DNA from: a virus
IMG/VR virus record: IMGVR_UViG_3300022723_000126
Location: 1-41,617 of that record
Strand: one strand, 5' to 3'
Length of the DNA stretch: 41,617 bases
Shown: piece by piece, positions 23,238-30,842 of the stretch
How the letters are laid out: each line of letters opens with the position of its first letter
Numbering within the stretch: the stretch's first letter is position 1
Translations under genes and position numbers: made by a program
The notes under the pieces: generated by a model
What the model was told of the DNA's origin: nothing
The model's database searches: none
What the model saw: the letters and a program-made list of their open reading frames with translations, nothing else

Positions 23238-23759
23238 TCAATCCACCTTCCGCGGTCGGCCAGGGCCGCGCTTGGCACCGTCGGACAGCAGCTCGACAAT
23301 GCGATTGAGCGCCGTCTGTCCCGGGTCGCTAGCGTCTCGCAGGGGCAGCTCTCGGACCCATTCCGCCGCCATAAGCGGCTTGACACCGCGACCGGTGAGC
23401 GATCGAAAATGAGCCTCGACATTGTCCCGGAGGGTGCGGGGCGGGTCGGACTTCTGGCCGTGCTCACGCCGCCACGCGGCATCCCGACGCTCCAGGGAGC
23501 TGTCAAGCGCCTTCTGAGCGGCCCCCAACATGTCGGTCTGATCCTCGATCATCCCCTCTAAGCGCGGGACGTCGGTATCATAAACCTCGATCTCACACCA
23601 CCCATCAGGCCCGGGGCGCAGACGCTGGCCGTTGAAACGTGTGTTGTTGCCTCGAGGCTGTACTCGGTACAGGTGCCTGCGCTCGACTGAGGCGCGGCGC
23701 TGGCGAGACTCCTGGGCGCGAGCCTCGGCCATCGCAGCGGTTGAGTTGATACCGATCAT
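23238..23759 (-). CDS. Head-region protein with C-terminal AT-hook-like motif
   Basis: 173 aa from ATG 23759 (ATGA overlap with capsid gene end). Residues 1-70 basic and polar, middle helix LGAAQKALDSSLERRDAAWRREHG, C-terminus ends KRGPGRPRKVD, whose GRP core flanked by basic residues is an AT-hook-like minor-groove DNA binder. A DNA-contacting head or connector protein is plausible. Family not recognised. Confidence 0.7.
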   Translation of the reverse strand: MIGINSTAAMAEARAQESRQRRASVERRHLYRVQPRGNNTRFNGQRLRPGPDGWCEIEVYDTDVPRLEGMIEDQTDMLGAAQKALDSSLERRDAAWRREHGQKSDPPRTLRDNVEAHFRSLTGRGVKPLMAAEWVRELPLRDASDPGQTALNRIVELLSDGAKRGPGRPRKVD

Positions 23760-24691
23760 TCGAGACCCACCGACCGGCCGTAGATGGTGGACCAAAGTCC
23801 ACAAACCAAGGCCATGTCAAACTCAGCAGAGTATTCGAATAGATCGTTGTAGAAACGCGCGTCAGAGTCCATATCATCGCGGGTAACGAAGTCAGGCTCT
23901 CGTCCAACTCCCGCGTAGAACGGACGCAGACCGGGAGTGCCTAGGTGCATGACGAACCAAGACGCATCCGTGATGCGCTGACTCACTAGCACTGCGGCAT
24001 CACCGATGTAGTTCTCCAAAGTCGCGGTACCCACGACGTTGGATCCGCCGTCCAGCGCGCCGCCGCTAGTCACATTGTACGGTCGGAGAGATCCGGTGAT
24101 CTCTAGTGCGGAGCGCTCGAGCTCCGGACCGACCAGGAGCGCCGTCGGAACCCGACCGATCGGGTTGCCGTCCTCGTCCTGGAACGACATCATGGCATCC
24201 CGAGCATCCCGGTACGCATCGAAACTCAGAGCGTCGGTAGTAAGATTGTCGCCGGTACCATTGCTGTTGGGATGCGCGTCTGCCAACAGCGACTGCCCGT
24301 TGAACCCGGTCAGATCGTTGGCCAGCAGTCGCGGAATAACAACCTGGTCCAGCCAATCAAGCTGGCGCGCCCAGTTGGCAATGTTGCGCGAGAGGTGATT
24401 GAGTCGATCGTACTGAATGTCGATTCGGGGAATCGCAATAGAGGACTCATAGACCTTCAGCTCGGCGCTGACAGAGTCAGCCCGGACATCCTTGAAAGTC
24501 TTGGACGCAATCCACTCCGAAAACCCAGGGAAGCTGGAGAGCGGATTGAGCTCATAGGTCTTGCCGTCAATCGACTCGACCTCGGTGAACTGCTCCGCCA
24601 CCCCAGGAACCCGCTGGGAAAAAGCCTCAGAAAACGCATCCCGGGCCACCGTGTTGGCGACGGCCAGGTTTGCCCTGTCAACAAGAGCCAT
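23756..24691 (-). CDS. Major capsid protein, Mu gpT-like
   Basis: 311 aa. SD AGGGAGA 9 bases before ATG. Signature gpT-like sections: SKTFKDVRADSVSAELKVYESSIAIPRIDI, RQLDWLDQVVIPRLLANDL, LLADAHPN and a C-terminal FNDLFEYSAEFDMALVCGLWSTIYG. Forms the HK97-fold capsid lattice. Preceded by decoration protein and protease/scaffold as in Mu-like heads. Confidence 0.85.
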   Translation of the reverse strand: MALVDRANLAVANTVARDAFSEAFSQRVPGVAEQFTEVESIDGKTYELNPLSSFPGFSEWIASKTFKDVRADSVSAELKVYESSIAIPRIDIQYDRLNHLSRNIANWARQLDWLDQVVIPRLLANDLTGFNGQSLLADAHPNSNGTGDNLTTDALSFDAYRDARDAMMSFQDEDGNPIGRVPTALLVGPELERSALEITGSLRPYNVTSGGALDGGSNVVGTATLENYIGDAAVLVSQRITDASWFVMHLGTPGLRPFYAGVGREPDFVTRDDMDSDARFYNDLFEYSAEFDMALVCGLWSTIYGRSVGLE

Positions 24692-24718
24692 GATTCAAAT
24701 CTCCCTTTCCTGGCCTGT

Positions 24719-25165
24719 TCAGGTGTCAACATCAATACGCGCCAGCGACTCGAGCCGGACCCACCCGGACTCGTCCCCCACGCGCTGAACCAACGTCCCG
24801 GCAGGGACATCGTTGGTGGTCCCACCGACGTCATCTAGCGTCTGGTTATCGACCAGGTACAAGAGCGCGCCAACGTTCGCTGCCACGCCCCCATCGGTCG
24901 AGAAAGTTGCGAGCACATCAAACCCGGATTCCACAGCGATCTGCTTTTCACCATCGCCTTCAACGGTATGGGTCGCGACACCGACAAACACGGTGTTGGC
25001 GTCGTCGCCGCCGTTGATCGCTAGACCCACGTCAGTGCCACTGGTCACATACGTGACAAACGCACCCTGCGGGATGGTCTCGCCGTCCTTCACCGTATAG
25101 TATCGGATCTGACGCGCCTCGGTGTTTCGCTTTTGAAGCCGGAGCGCTACCGTAGTATCTGCCAT
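24719..25165 (-). CDS. Head decoration/cement protein, 148 aa
   Basis: Acidic, Gly/Val/Thr-rich beta protein: TVKDGETIPQGAFVTYVTSGTDVGLAINGGDD, VFVGVATHTVEG, VGALLYLVDNQTLDD. Lies between the protease/scaffold and the capsid gene, the usual position of the capsid-stabilising decoration protein (DUF2190-like or gpD-like). One-base overlap with the preceding stop. Confidence 0.75.
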   Translation of the reverse strand: MADTTVALRLQKRNTEARQIRYYTVKDGETIPQGAFVTYVTSGTDVGLAINGGDDANTVFVGVATHTVEGDGEKQIAVESGFDVLATFSTDGGVAANVGALLYLVDNQTLDDVGGTTNDVPAGTLVQRVGDESGWVRLESLARIDVDT

Positions 25166-25953
25166 TACCTACCTCCCTCGGCAGCGCTCATCGCGCTGAG
25201 GATCATACGATGACGCTTATCGTCATCAGACACAAAACTGTACGCCTTGGATAGGCTGCGATAGAGCGGGTGGTCCTTGTCCGCCCCCTCGACGGCACCG
25301 CCACTGGTCGCCGGCGCGCGCCCCAGCTGTCGACGAGGGGGCTGAGGGCCGCGGCTCTCGGCGGCATCTCGCTGCGCCCGCCACCCCTCCGGCCACTGAC
25401 GAGCTAGAGTGACGTAGTGACGCACCGTCGCGGCCCGGTCGCCATGGACCTGGGGGAGCCGGTCGACGACCGACTCCACATCCGAGGTCAGCTTGTCGAG
25501 CTCGAGCCGCTCCCTCTCGTTCTCCAGCTGCTCAATGCGATTGCTCAGCGCGATCACCTGATCACGTAGAGTCTTACTCATTCCGACCTCATCATCGGAC
25601 CTCGCCGTCTCGACCGTGCCCATCATCTCCGCCACCAGGGCGAGGGCCTCATCGACCGTGGCGACGCCTAGGGCCGCAAGTAGCTCAGGGAGTCTGTCAT
25701 TCTCCCCGGGGGGCGCCTCAGGCGCCTCTCCGGCGGTGTCGGACATGGCGACATCACCCTTATCCCCAGACCCGTCCCTGACGGCTTCTAGGGCCTTCTT
25801 TGCCTCCAAGTACTGCATTACCTGGTCGACCGAGGCGTCATCCCCCAGCTCGGCAAACGCCTCCATCACCATGTCCTTGGTCGACTGTCCGTCGGCCAGC
25901 TTGATTCGCTGGCCCCGTCTGGACAGCTCTGCCACTACACTATCGGCGTCCAT
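25165..25953 (-). CDS. Nested scaffold protein (internal start in protease gene)
   Basis: In-frame ATG at 25953 (MDADSVVAELSRRG) follows GAGAGGGAG with a 4-base gap, one of the stronger ribosome sites in the head genes, exactly at the protease/scaffold boundary. Expected 262-aa product equals the scaffold half, as in lambda C/Nu3 and Mu I/Z. Confidence 0.55.
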   Translation of the reverse strand: MDADSVVAELSRRGQRIKLADGQSTKDMVMEAFAELGDDASVDQVMQYLEAKKALEAVRDGSGDKGDVAMSDTAGEAPEAPPGENDRLPELLAALGVATVDEALALVAEMMGTVETARSDDEVGMSKTLRDQVIALSNRIEQLENERERLELDKLTSDVESVVDRLPQVHGDRAATVRHYVTLARQWPEGWRAQRDAAESRGPQPPRRQLGRAPATSGGAVEGADKDHPLYRSLSKAYSFVSDDDKRHRMILSAMSAAEGGR

Positions 25954-26463
25954 ACAACTCCCTCTCACTGACAGTCTGATAGGCGTCTGACCGTCCAAAA
26001 AAGGCTGATTAGTCAGCCCCACAGCAATAAACTCCGGACCGACCTCTTCCCCGGTCACGCGGTGTATCGACACAGGTGCGTACTCAATCGAGCAAAACCG
26101 GTAGGCGCCGTCGCGGATGTCTCGAGCCGCCTGATCTGTCAGCTCGGTCAAGGCCCACAGCTCCGCCCGATCCCCCTCGCGCACGTCTAGCTCCAAGATC
26201 CACCCCGCCGCTGGCGTACGCCCCCGACGATCCGGGTGCTCCCAGGTCAGGGGCGCCGGGTTTTTCTGGTCGTCAAAACTGGCCTTTAGCTGGCGAAAAA
26301 AGTCACCATCAAACCGGATAGTTTCGCCGGACCCGTACCCACGCCACTCGCCCTCGTACGCGACGTGGATCCACGTGCGCACGGCGTCAGCGCCGATGAG
26401 CGGCATCTTGAGCGCGATTGGGTCTGTAGCCCATTGTGCGATTAGAGATTGCACAAACGTCAA
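25165..26463 (-). CDS. Prohead protease-scaffold fusion, Mu gpI-like
   Basis: 432 aa. Residues 1-165 are a gpI-like prohead protease: WIHVAYEGEWRGYG, APLTWEHPDRRGRTPAAGWI, SIEYAPVSI and GLTNQPFLDG, all typical. From about 170 on it is an acidic, coiled-coil scaffold (IEQLENERERLELDKLTSD). It would mature the capsid by cleaving scaffold and itself. A nested start at 25953 probably yields scaffold alone. Confidence 0.85.
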   Translation of the reverse strand: MTFVQSLIAQWATDPIALKMPLIGADAVRTWIHVAYEGEWRGYGSGETIRFDGDFFRQLKASFDDQKNPAPLTWEHPDRRGRTPAAGWILELDVREGDRAELWALTELTDQAARDIRDGAYRFCSIEYAPVSIHRVTGEEVGPEFIAVGLTNQPFLDGQTPIRLSVRGSCMDADSVVAELSRRGQRIKLADGQSTKDMVMEAFAELGDDASVDQVMQYLEAKKALEAVRDGSGDKGDVAMSDTAGEAPEAPPGENDRLPELLAALGVATVDEALALVAEMMGTVETARSDDEVGMSKTLRDQVIALSNRIEQLENERERLELDKLTSDVESVVDRLPQVHGDRAATVRHYVTLARQWPEGWRAQRDAAESRGPQPPRRQLGRAPATSGGAVEGADKDHPLYRSLSKAYSFVSDDDKRHRMILSAMSAAEGGR

Positions 26464-26473
26464 TTAGCACGTG

Positions 26474-27880
26474 TCACGCTGACACGCCAGGTAGATTTAG
26501 CTGCCCCTCGCCGGGTAGCTCAGCCGCCCCCCGATCGCCTTCCAGGGGCCCCAGCCCCGCTGATGCCCTCGCCTCATCCTGCGTCACGACCATGCCATAG
26601 CGCAGCAAATGTTCTGAAACCACCTGGACTTCTTCCACGGTCAGTGCGACTGATAGCGCGGGAGACTTGGCCTGGCCCAGAATGTGAGAATTGAACCGGC
26701 AAATCAAAGACACCAGCTGCTTATCCAACATCGATCGCAGGCGCTCGGCCGACGCATAATGCCGCGGCAACAGGCTGGTCCTGGCCTGACTCTCCGCCCG
26801 TGCACGCGACCCGCCATCGGACTCGACATTGTCTACTGACCCATGCAGGGCTTTAGTCATTTCGCGATTGTATCGTGAGATGATTGCGTCCTGATTTTCG
26901 CCGGCGTTATCACCTCCGCTAGTCTCCAGATAGCTGACCTCGACGCCATCGTCCACGACGAGAGCTTGACCCGGCTGTAAGTTGGCCAGGTTTTCGAGCA
27001 ACTCCCGTCTGACATTGCCAGGAGTATTGCTGTCCACTTTAGCCATTGTCGTTGGGTGGCCGGACTTTTCATTGATTATGGCAAAGTAAATCTCAGCCCA
27101 GTGTTTATAAAGCCACGTTTGCGCGACTGTGAGCAGGTCGCCCGAAAACGTAGGCGGTTGACCCGCCCGCTGGCCGAAGTACACCAAAAACCCGTCTAGA
27201 TCAGCGTCGTCATCAAGACACGGGGCGCCAAGCGTCGGCAGCCTAATCCACCGATAAGTGGTAGATCCCGGGACCTCATATGACCTAATACGCAGCGCCC
27301 AGTCACGGTCAAACTCCAGATCCCGGGTAGGCACGGCGTACCAGTCGGGGAGATACGCCATACCCCACGGGGTCTCTTGCGCTCGCCAGTCGAGCTCGAT
27401 GACACGCGCCCCCACCATGTCAGCCCACAGCAGCTCGGACAGCAGACCGTGGAATCCCATGCGATCCATCGCCAGGCGCACTAAATCAGACGCGGCGACG
27501 TCGGCGGGTTCGTCGCTGGCAGGCTCCACATCCCACCGTGCTCCCGACACCCCCGTTATGCACGTCTCAATCAGGCCAGCTACGTGAGGATCTCTCGCAA
27601 TGGTGTCCGCTAAATCGGACCAATCCTCCCAGCGACCATCCCGGAGCGAACGCTCGATATACATCAGAGACGCTGGACGAATGTCTCTGAGGCGCCCTCT
27701 GTACCGATTGGGTGGCGACATCCCCACCGACGTGCGTGGGGGCGAGCTGGGCGTCAGACGCCCCTCAGAGGGGGCGACCGGCTTCGCCGGCTTCAAACCC
27801 GCGGGGGTTGCATTGGCCGGACACCTACGCCTATTGTGCCCGGGCTGACCGCACACGGCGCACTTCTGACCCGTTGCCAT
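26474..27880 (-). CDS. Portal protein (Mu gp29/DUF935-like) with N-terminal zinc knuckle
   Basis: 468 aa from ATG 27880. Portal signatures: LMYIERSLRDGRWEDWSDLAD, ISGARWDVEP-like TGVSGARWDVEP, IFFA-type KHWAEIYFAIINEKSGHPTTM, NREMTKALHGS, and a C-terminal VVTQDEARASAGLGPLEG. Forms the dodecameric DNA gate. Unusual: residues 7-20 are CAVCGQPGHNRRRC, a perfect CX2CX4HX4C zinc knuckle followed by a ~50-residue Pro-rich linker before the portal domain. Knuckles bind single-stranded nucleic acid or protein; I know of no common phage portal with one. The SD is weak (AGGA directly before ATG). Confidence 0.85.
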   Translation of the reverse strand: MATGQKCAVCGQPGHNRRRCPANATPAGLKPAKPVAPSEGRLTPSSPPRTSVGMSPPNRYRGRLRDIRPASLMYIERSLRDGRWEDWSDLADTIARDPHVAGLIETCITGVSGARWDVEPASDEPADVAASDLVRLAMDRMGFHGLLSELLWADMVGARVIELDWRAQETPWGMAYLPDWYAVPTRDLEFDRDWALRIRSYEVPGSTTYRWIRLPTLGAPCLDDDADLDGFLVYFGQRAGQPPTFSGDLLTVAQTWLYKHWAEIYFAIINEKSGHPTTMAKVDSNTPGNVRRELLENLANLQPGQALVVDDGVEVSYLETSGGDNAGENQDAIISRYNREMTKALHGSVDNVESDGGSRARAESQARTSLLPRHYASAERLRSMLDKQLVSLICRFNSHILGQAKSPALSVALTVEEVQVVSEHLLRYGMVVTQDEARASAGLGPLEGDRGAAELPGEGQLNLPGVSA

Positions 27881-27906
27881 TCCTGACAACTAGCACGAGA
27901 AAGTCA

Positions 27907-27915
27907 GTTATACCA
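27907..27915 (-). promoter_or_regulatory. Extended -10 promoter for head operon
   Basis: On the minus strand TGGTATAAC forms an extended -10 (TG-N-TATAAC) about 26 bases before the portal ATG. No good -35. It overlaps the start codon of the opposite small gene. Confidence 0.4.
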
Positions 27916-28172
27916 TGTCAAAAGTCGACAACCCTGAAACTTTGAGCGATTTCGAAACAAGTTACCTGCTGGCGGCCCTGCGAATGTTTCCGATGCGATT
28001 GAGATCGGTGCACATCCCGAGCGATAGCGTGTGGGCGGCGAGTTACGACGGCCTGGGGCGTACGCACCTGGGGCACTCCGAGGCAGCGGCGAGGGTGGCC
28101 GCTGCTCACGACTTTTCGGTGCTTTGCGCCGTCCTCCTGGGCGGCCACGCTTTCGGTCCGTGCGAGCTCTAG
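27915..28172 (+). CDS. Small hypothetical protein, 85 aa, opposite strand
   Basis: MSKVDNPETLSDFETSYLLAALRMFPMRLRSV... Balanced composition and a helical N-terminus, then VWAASYDGLGRTHLGHSEAAARVAAAHDF. The matching minus frames look like shadows, so this plus frame is the best explanation of the gap. No clear SD. It converges on the 66-aa gene by 4 bases. Possibly a regulator or moron; unknown. Confidence 0.5.
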   Translation: MSKVDNPETLSDFETSYLLAALRMFPMRLRSVHIPSDSVWAASYDGLGRTHLGHSEAAARVAAAHDFSVLCAVLLGGHAFGPCEL

Positions 28173-28369
28173 CGCCGCCGGTGTTGCTCGGCGAGCGTAA
28201 GATCGGCCAGTGCCGCTCGCACCGTCTCTCGCGCCGAGGCGAGCTGCGATAGCGACCGGCGCGCCGTCTCGCGGTGATATGCCGGCAGAGACGCCGCCTC
28301 CCACTCTAGCGACGTCATAGCCGCCACTATGTGGCGCTCTACGCGGTGTAGATTGTCGATTGAGCTCAC
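28169..28369 (-). CDS. Small helical protein, 66 aa
   Basis: GTG 28369 in a GTGA overlap with the nuclease stop. SSIDNLHRVERHIVAAMTSLEWEAASLPAY..., wholly helical with heptad-like Leu/Ala, ending EQHRRR. Likely a coiled-coil accessory of the nuclease or a small DNA-binding protein. Not recognised. Confidence 0.6.
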   Translation of the reverse strand: MSSIDNLHRVERHIVAAMTSLEWEAASLPAYHRETARRSLSQLASARETVRAALADLTLAEQHRRR

Positions 28370-29427
28370 TGGACGCCCGGAGGTTTTTCGCCGATCTCGC
28401 GACCGCCGATGACGTCCGGATAGCCCACGGGGAAGCCGGCCCGACCGGTGATCGCCACCTCGTGACCGTAGTCGCGCACACGGACGGCATACCAGTCGTC
28501 GTCCGAGTCGGTTACCTCTTCCGCCCACGGCACTAGCTCCGGTAGGGGTAAGTAATGCTCACATCCCACGGCCATCCGGGGGGCGTCGAGGGGCACGGCG
28601 GGCTCGTCCACCTCCCCTTTGCCCGTCTGATCAGTAGGCGGGCGAGTGCACACCCATCCGCCGTCGCCCGCCGTCTCGGGGCGGGAATACAGACACGTAC
28701 GGCAATTGACTTCGGCGGGTCGCCCCTCCTGACACACCTCAGACGCCGGACAGAACCGGCATTCAAACTGTGATTTCCAGTCGGGTCCGTCCGCAAACTT
28801 GCGCGGTGGCTCGTCGGCTCGGATCACCTCCAAAGCGCGACGCCTCAGCCCGGCGCCCGTGCGCTCGTCCCGCTTGATCCGCTCTGTGTAGACACGATCG
28901 TTGTCTTTGCACACGGCAATGTACATCGCCCATTCAATGTCCATTTCGTACAAGTACGCTTGCACCTGGGCGTAATGTTTGGGGTTTGCAACCCTGAGCC
29001 CCTTTTGCAGTCGCGCAAAACCGCGTGCATTGACAGTCTTGTCCTCGATCAGGTGCCACGTGTCAGGCGCCTCGGGAAGCCCGCGAGCCACCCCGTCAAT
29101 CGAACCTCTGTAATGGCCACCTAATGCCGCAAAACCATACTGCCGGCCCTTGCCGTCGGTCGAGCTGACCTCAGCCCCACCCCTCCGCAGGTCGAGAGCA
29201 ATCGCGTCCTCCTCAGCGTGACCACGGCGGAAAATGCGCTGTATGCGGCCGGGGTGGTCGCCATCGTCGACTTTGATGGTGGGATCATAGGACCACCGAA
29301 ACGCGTACCATATTTGGCGGGCGCACGGGGATCCGATGGCGCTCGGGCCGACGTGCGCCCCGTGTCGAGGAGGTTTGGCGCGTGCCGCTGCACCCTTATA
29401 GATAAGATCCGAGGTTGTCTTGGACAT
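28366..29427 (-). CDS. PD-(D/E)XK nuclease (RecB/Cas4-like)
   Basis: 353 aa. Core motifs: SAIGSPCARQIWYAF at about 28-42 (CxR helix), GSIDGVARG (Asp of motif II), HLIEDKTVN (E-x-K), KHYAQVQAYLYEM (QxxxY). Downstream Cys set CRFCPASEVC and CRTC can hold an Fe-S or zinc cluster as in Cas4/AddB-like nucleases. Probably processes recombination or replication DNA ends. A strong terminator lies directly before the ATG and no SD is visible, so translation may start on a leaderless or internally initiated RNA, or the true start is later. Confidence 0.8.
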   Translation of the reverse strand: MSKTTSDLIYKGAAARAKPPRHGAHVGPSAIGSPCARQIWYAFRWSYDPTIKVDDGDHPGRIQRIFRRGHAEEDAIALDLRRGGAEVSSTDGKGRQYGFAALGGHYRGSIDGVARGLPEAPDTWHLIEDKTVNARGFARLQKGLRVANPKHYAQVQAYLYEMDIEWAMYIAVCKDNDRVYTERIKRDERTGAGLRRRALEVIRADEPPRKFADGPDWKSQFECRFCPASEVCQEGRPAEVNCRTCLYSRPETAGDGGWVCTRPPTDQTGKGEVDEPAVPLDAPRMAVGCEHYLPLPELVPWAEEVTDSDDDWYAVRVRDYGHEVAITGRAGFPVGYPDVIGGREIGEKPPGVQ

Positions 29428-29430
29428 ATA

Positions 29431-29474
29431 ACAAAAGGGGGGAGGAGGGGGCTTTGTTAGCCCCCTCCCTCCCC
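29431..29474 (-). terminator. Rho-independent terminator after DUF669 gene
   Basis: On the minus strand GGAGGGGGCT-AACAA-AGCCCCCTCC (10-bp perfect stem, extended to about 15 with a bulge), followed by TTTTGTTAT. It sits in the 54-bp gap after the DUF669 gene and ends at the nuclease ATG. Confidence 0.8.
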
Positions 29475-29481
29475 TAGTCGG

Positions 29482-29916
29482 TTACCGCTTCCACACCGGC
29501 GTGTCCTCACCGGCGGCCTTCACAGGAGACCCTTCGCCGGCAGGGTAAAACCGGCGAATGTCGGCAAACACGCCGATGTCGGTTTCGCGATTGATTACGT
29601 ACACGTCGAGGGGCTTCTCCATTAGAGCATCCAGCGACGTGTTCTTTTGATCGATCCCGGCCGCGTTCTTCAGCGCGGCCATCTGTTCAAGCGAGATTTT
29701 GACCACCTTGGGGTTATCATGGTGGAAATTGAATCTCGCTTTGACGCTGCGCCCACGCTGATCGCCCTCTAGCACCTTAAACGTAATTTCCAAATACTCG
29801 TTCCCGGCAAACGAGGTGCGTACCTGGTAGTCGTTTGCCGCAACTTTATAGGTGCCAGCGGGCAGGGGCGCGTCCGAAAAATCCACGCCAGTCGTGTCAG
29901 GAATCTCATAACTCAT
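29482..29916 (-). CDS. DUF669 protein, ssDNA-binding-like, 144 aa
   Basis: GTYKVAANDYQVRTSFAGNEYLEITFKVLEGDQRGRSV and the FHHDNPKVVKI segment match the DUF669 family, phage proteins found with Sak/recA-like recombinases and thought to bind ssDNA. Positioned directly after the Sak4-like ATPase, its usual partner. Confidence 0.75.
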   Translation of the reverse strand: MSYEIPDTTGVDFSDAPLPAGTYKVAANDYQVRTSFAGNEYLEITFKVLEGDQRGRSVKARFNFHHDNPKVVKISLEQMAALKNAAGIDQKNTSLDALMEKPLDVYVINRETDIGVFADIRRFYPAGEGSPVKAAGEDTPVWKR

Positions 29917-29919
29917 ACT

Positions 29920-30660
29920 TCAATCGTCCTCTCTGATGGCCGCTACCAAAGCGGTCCAGTCCAGCGGCATGGTCGAGTCGAGACCATACCGGTTTTTCGC
30001 GTCATAAGCTGGATTGGGCTGTAATCCAATCACTCTATCTCCGGTCGAAACGGCACGGGCCCGCTCTCGGCCGAATCCTCGCTCCTCCTTTTTCAAATGA
30101 ATATCCTGATGCGCGTACGCAAGTACGTCACACCACTCCACGACCATGGGGGCCGCCCTCTTGTCTAGGGCTAGCCCCGCCCGGTCGTAAGCGTCAGTAC
30201 GCGGATCGTCGTACCGCGCAACCCTCTCGTGCGCCGTCGCGATGACTACCATGCCCTGATCTCGCAGCTCGTCCAGCTTGCGCAGAAAGACATACATCGC
30301 ATCGGCGGCAAAGACATACCCCTTGCCGTAGGGGACTTTTTCAATGCTGGACTTTCGCTCGCCATCTGCCACCGCGCGGTGGATCAGTCTCTCGAGCCAG
30401 TCCAGCGAATCGACAACCACGGTCTGGTATTCATGGGATTCGTTGATCAGGGCATCCACACAGCTCAGCGCATCGTCAAACGACGATGACAAAGGAAAAC
30501 AATCAACATTTAGATTGCCTAAGCCATCCTCGGTCTGAATCACGATGGGCTTGGGCGCGGACGCCGCGAACGTAGACTTCCCGATTCCATGCGGTCCGTA
30601 CATGACAACCCTGGGAGGGGCGAGAGACTTGCTGCTTTTGACCGTATCTAGTTTTGACAT
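29920..30660 (-). CDS. Sak4-like RecA-fold ATPase (AAA_24)
   Basis: 246 aa with Walker A GPHGIGKS (22-29), Walker B TVVVDSLDWLERL and a QxxPxY-type end NPAYDAKNRYGL. Matches AAA_24/Sak4 ATPases that anneal ssDNA in phage recombination with an SSB. Followed by DUF669 as expected. Confidence 0.85.
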   Translation of the reverse strand: MSKLDTVKSSKSLAPPRVVMYGPHGIGKSTFAASAPKPIVIQTEDGLGNLNVDCFPLSSSFDDALSCVDALINESHEYQTVVVDSLDWLERLIHRAVADGERKSSIEKVPYGKGYVFAADAMYVFLRKLDELRDQGMVVIATAHERVARYDDPRTDAYDRAGLALDKRAAPMVVEWCDVLAYAHQDIHLKKEERGFGRERARAVSTGDRVIGLQPNPAYDAKNRYGLDSTMPLDWTALVAAIREDD

Positions 30661-30665
30661 TGTTC

Positions 30666-30842
30666 CTATTGTTCCTCACAGGGATCGTACTCTTCGAGTT
30701 CGTAGTAGTGACCACACACCAGACACCAGGCGACTTCCGAGGAGACGCGATCGATGTCGTGGTGGTCGGCCGGGCACCCGGGGCGAGGGCACCGGCGGCA
30801 GGTGACGACTTCGTCGAGCGTGGGCGCACCACGACGCGTCAC
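30666..30842 (-). CDS. Zinc-ribbon protein, 58 aa
   Basis: GTG 30842 overlaps the stop of the primase-helicase (GTGA). VTRRGAPTLDEVVTCRRCPRPGC..., later WCLVCGHYYELEEYDPCEEQ: two CxxC knuckles plus extra Cys, a small zinc ribbon. Too short for most ORF lists. A nucleic-acid accessory of the replication cluster is likely. Confidence 0.75.
   Translation of the reverse strand: MTRRGAPTLDEVVTCRRCPRPGCPADHHDIDRVSSEVAWCLVCGHYYELEEYDPCEEQ

Noticed and set aside
27918-28490. 190-aa minus frame opposite the 85-aa gene
   Set aside because: Arg-rich shadow; better explained by the plus gene, the 66-aa gene and the nuclease end.
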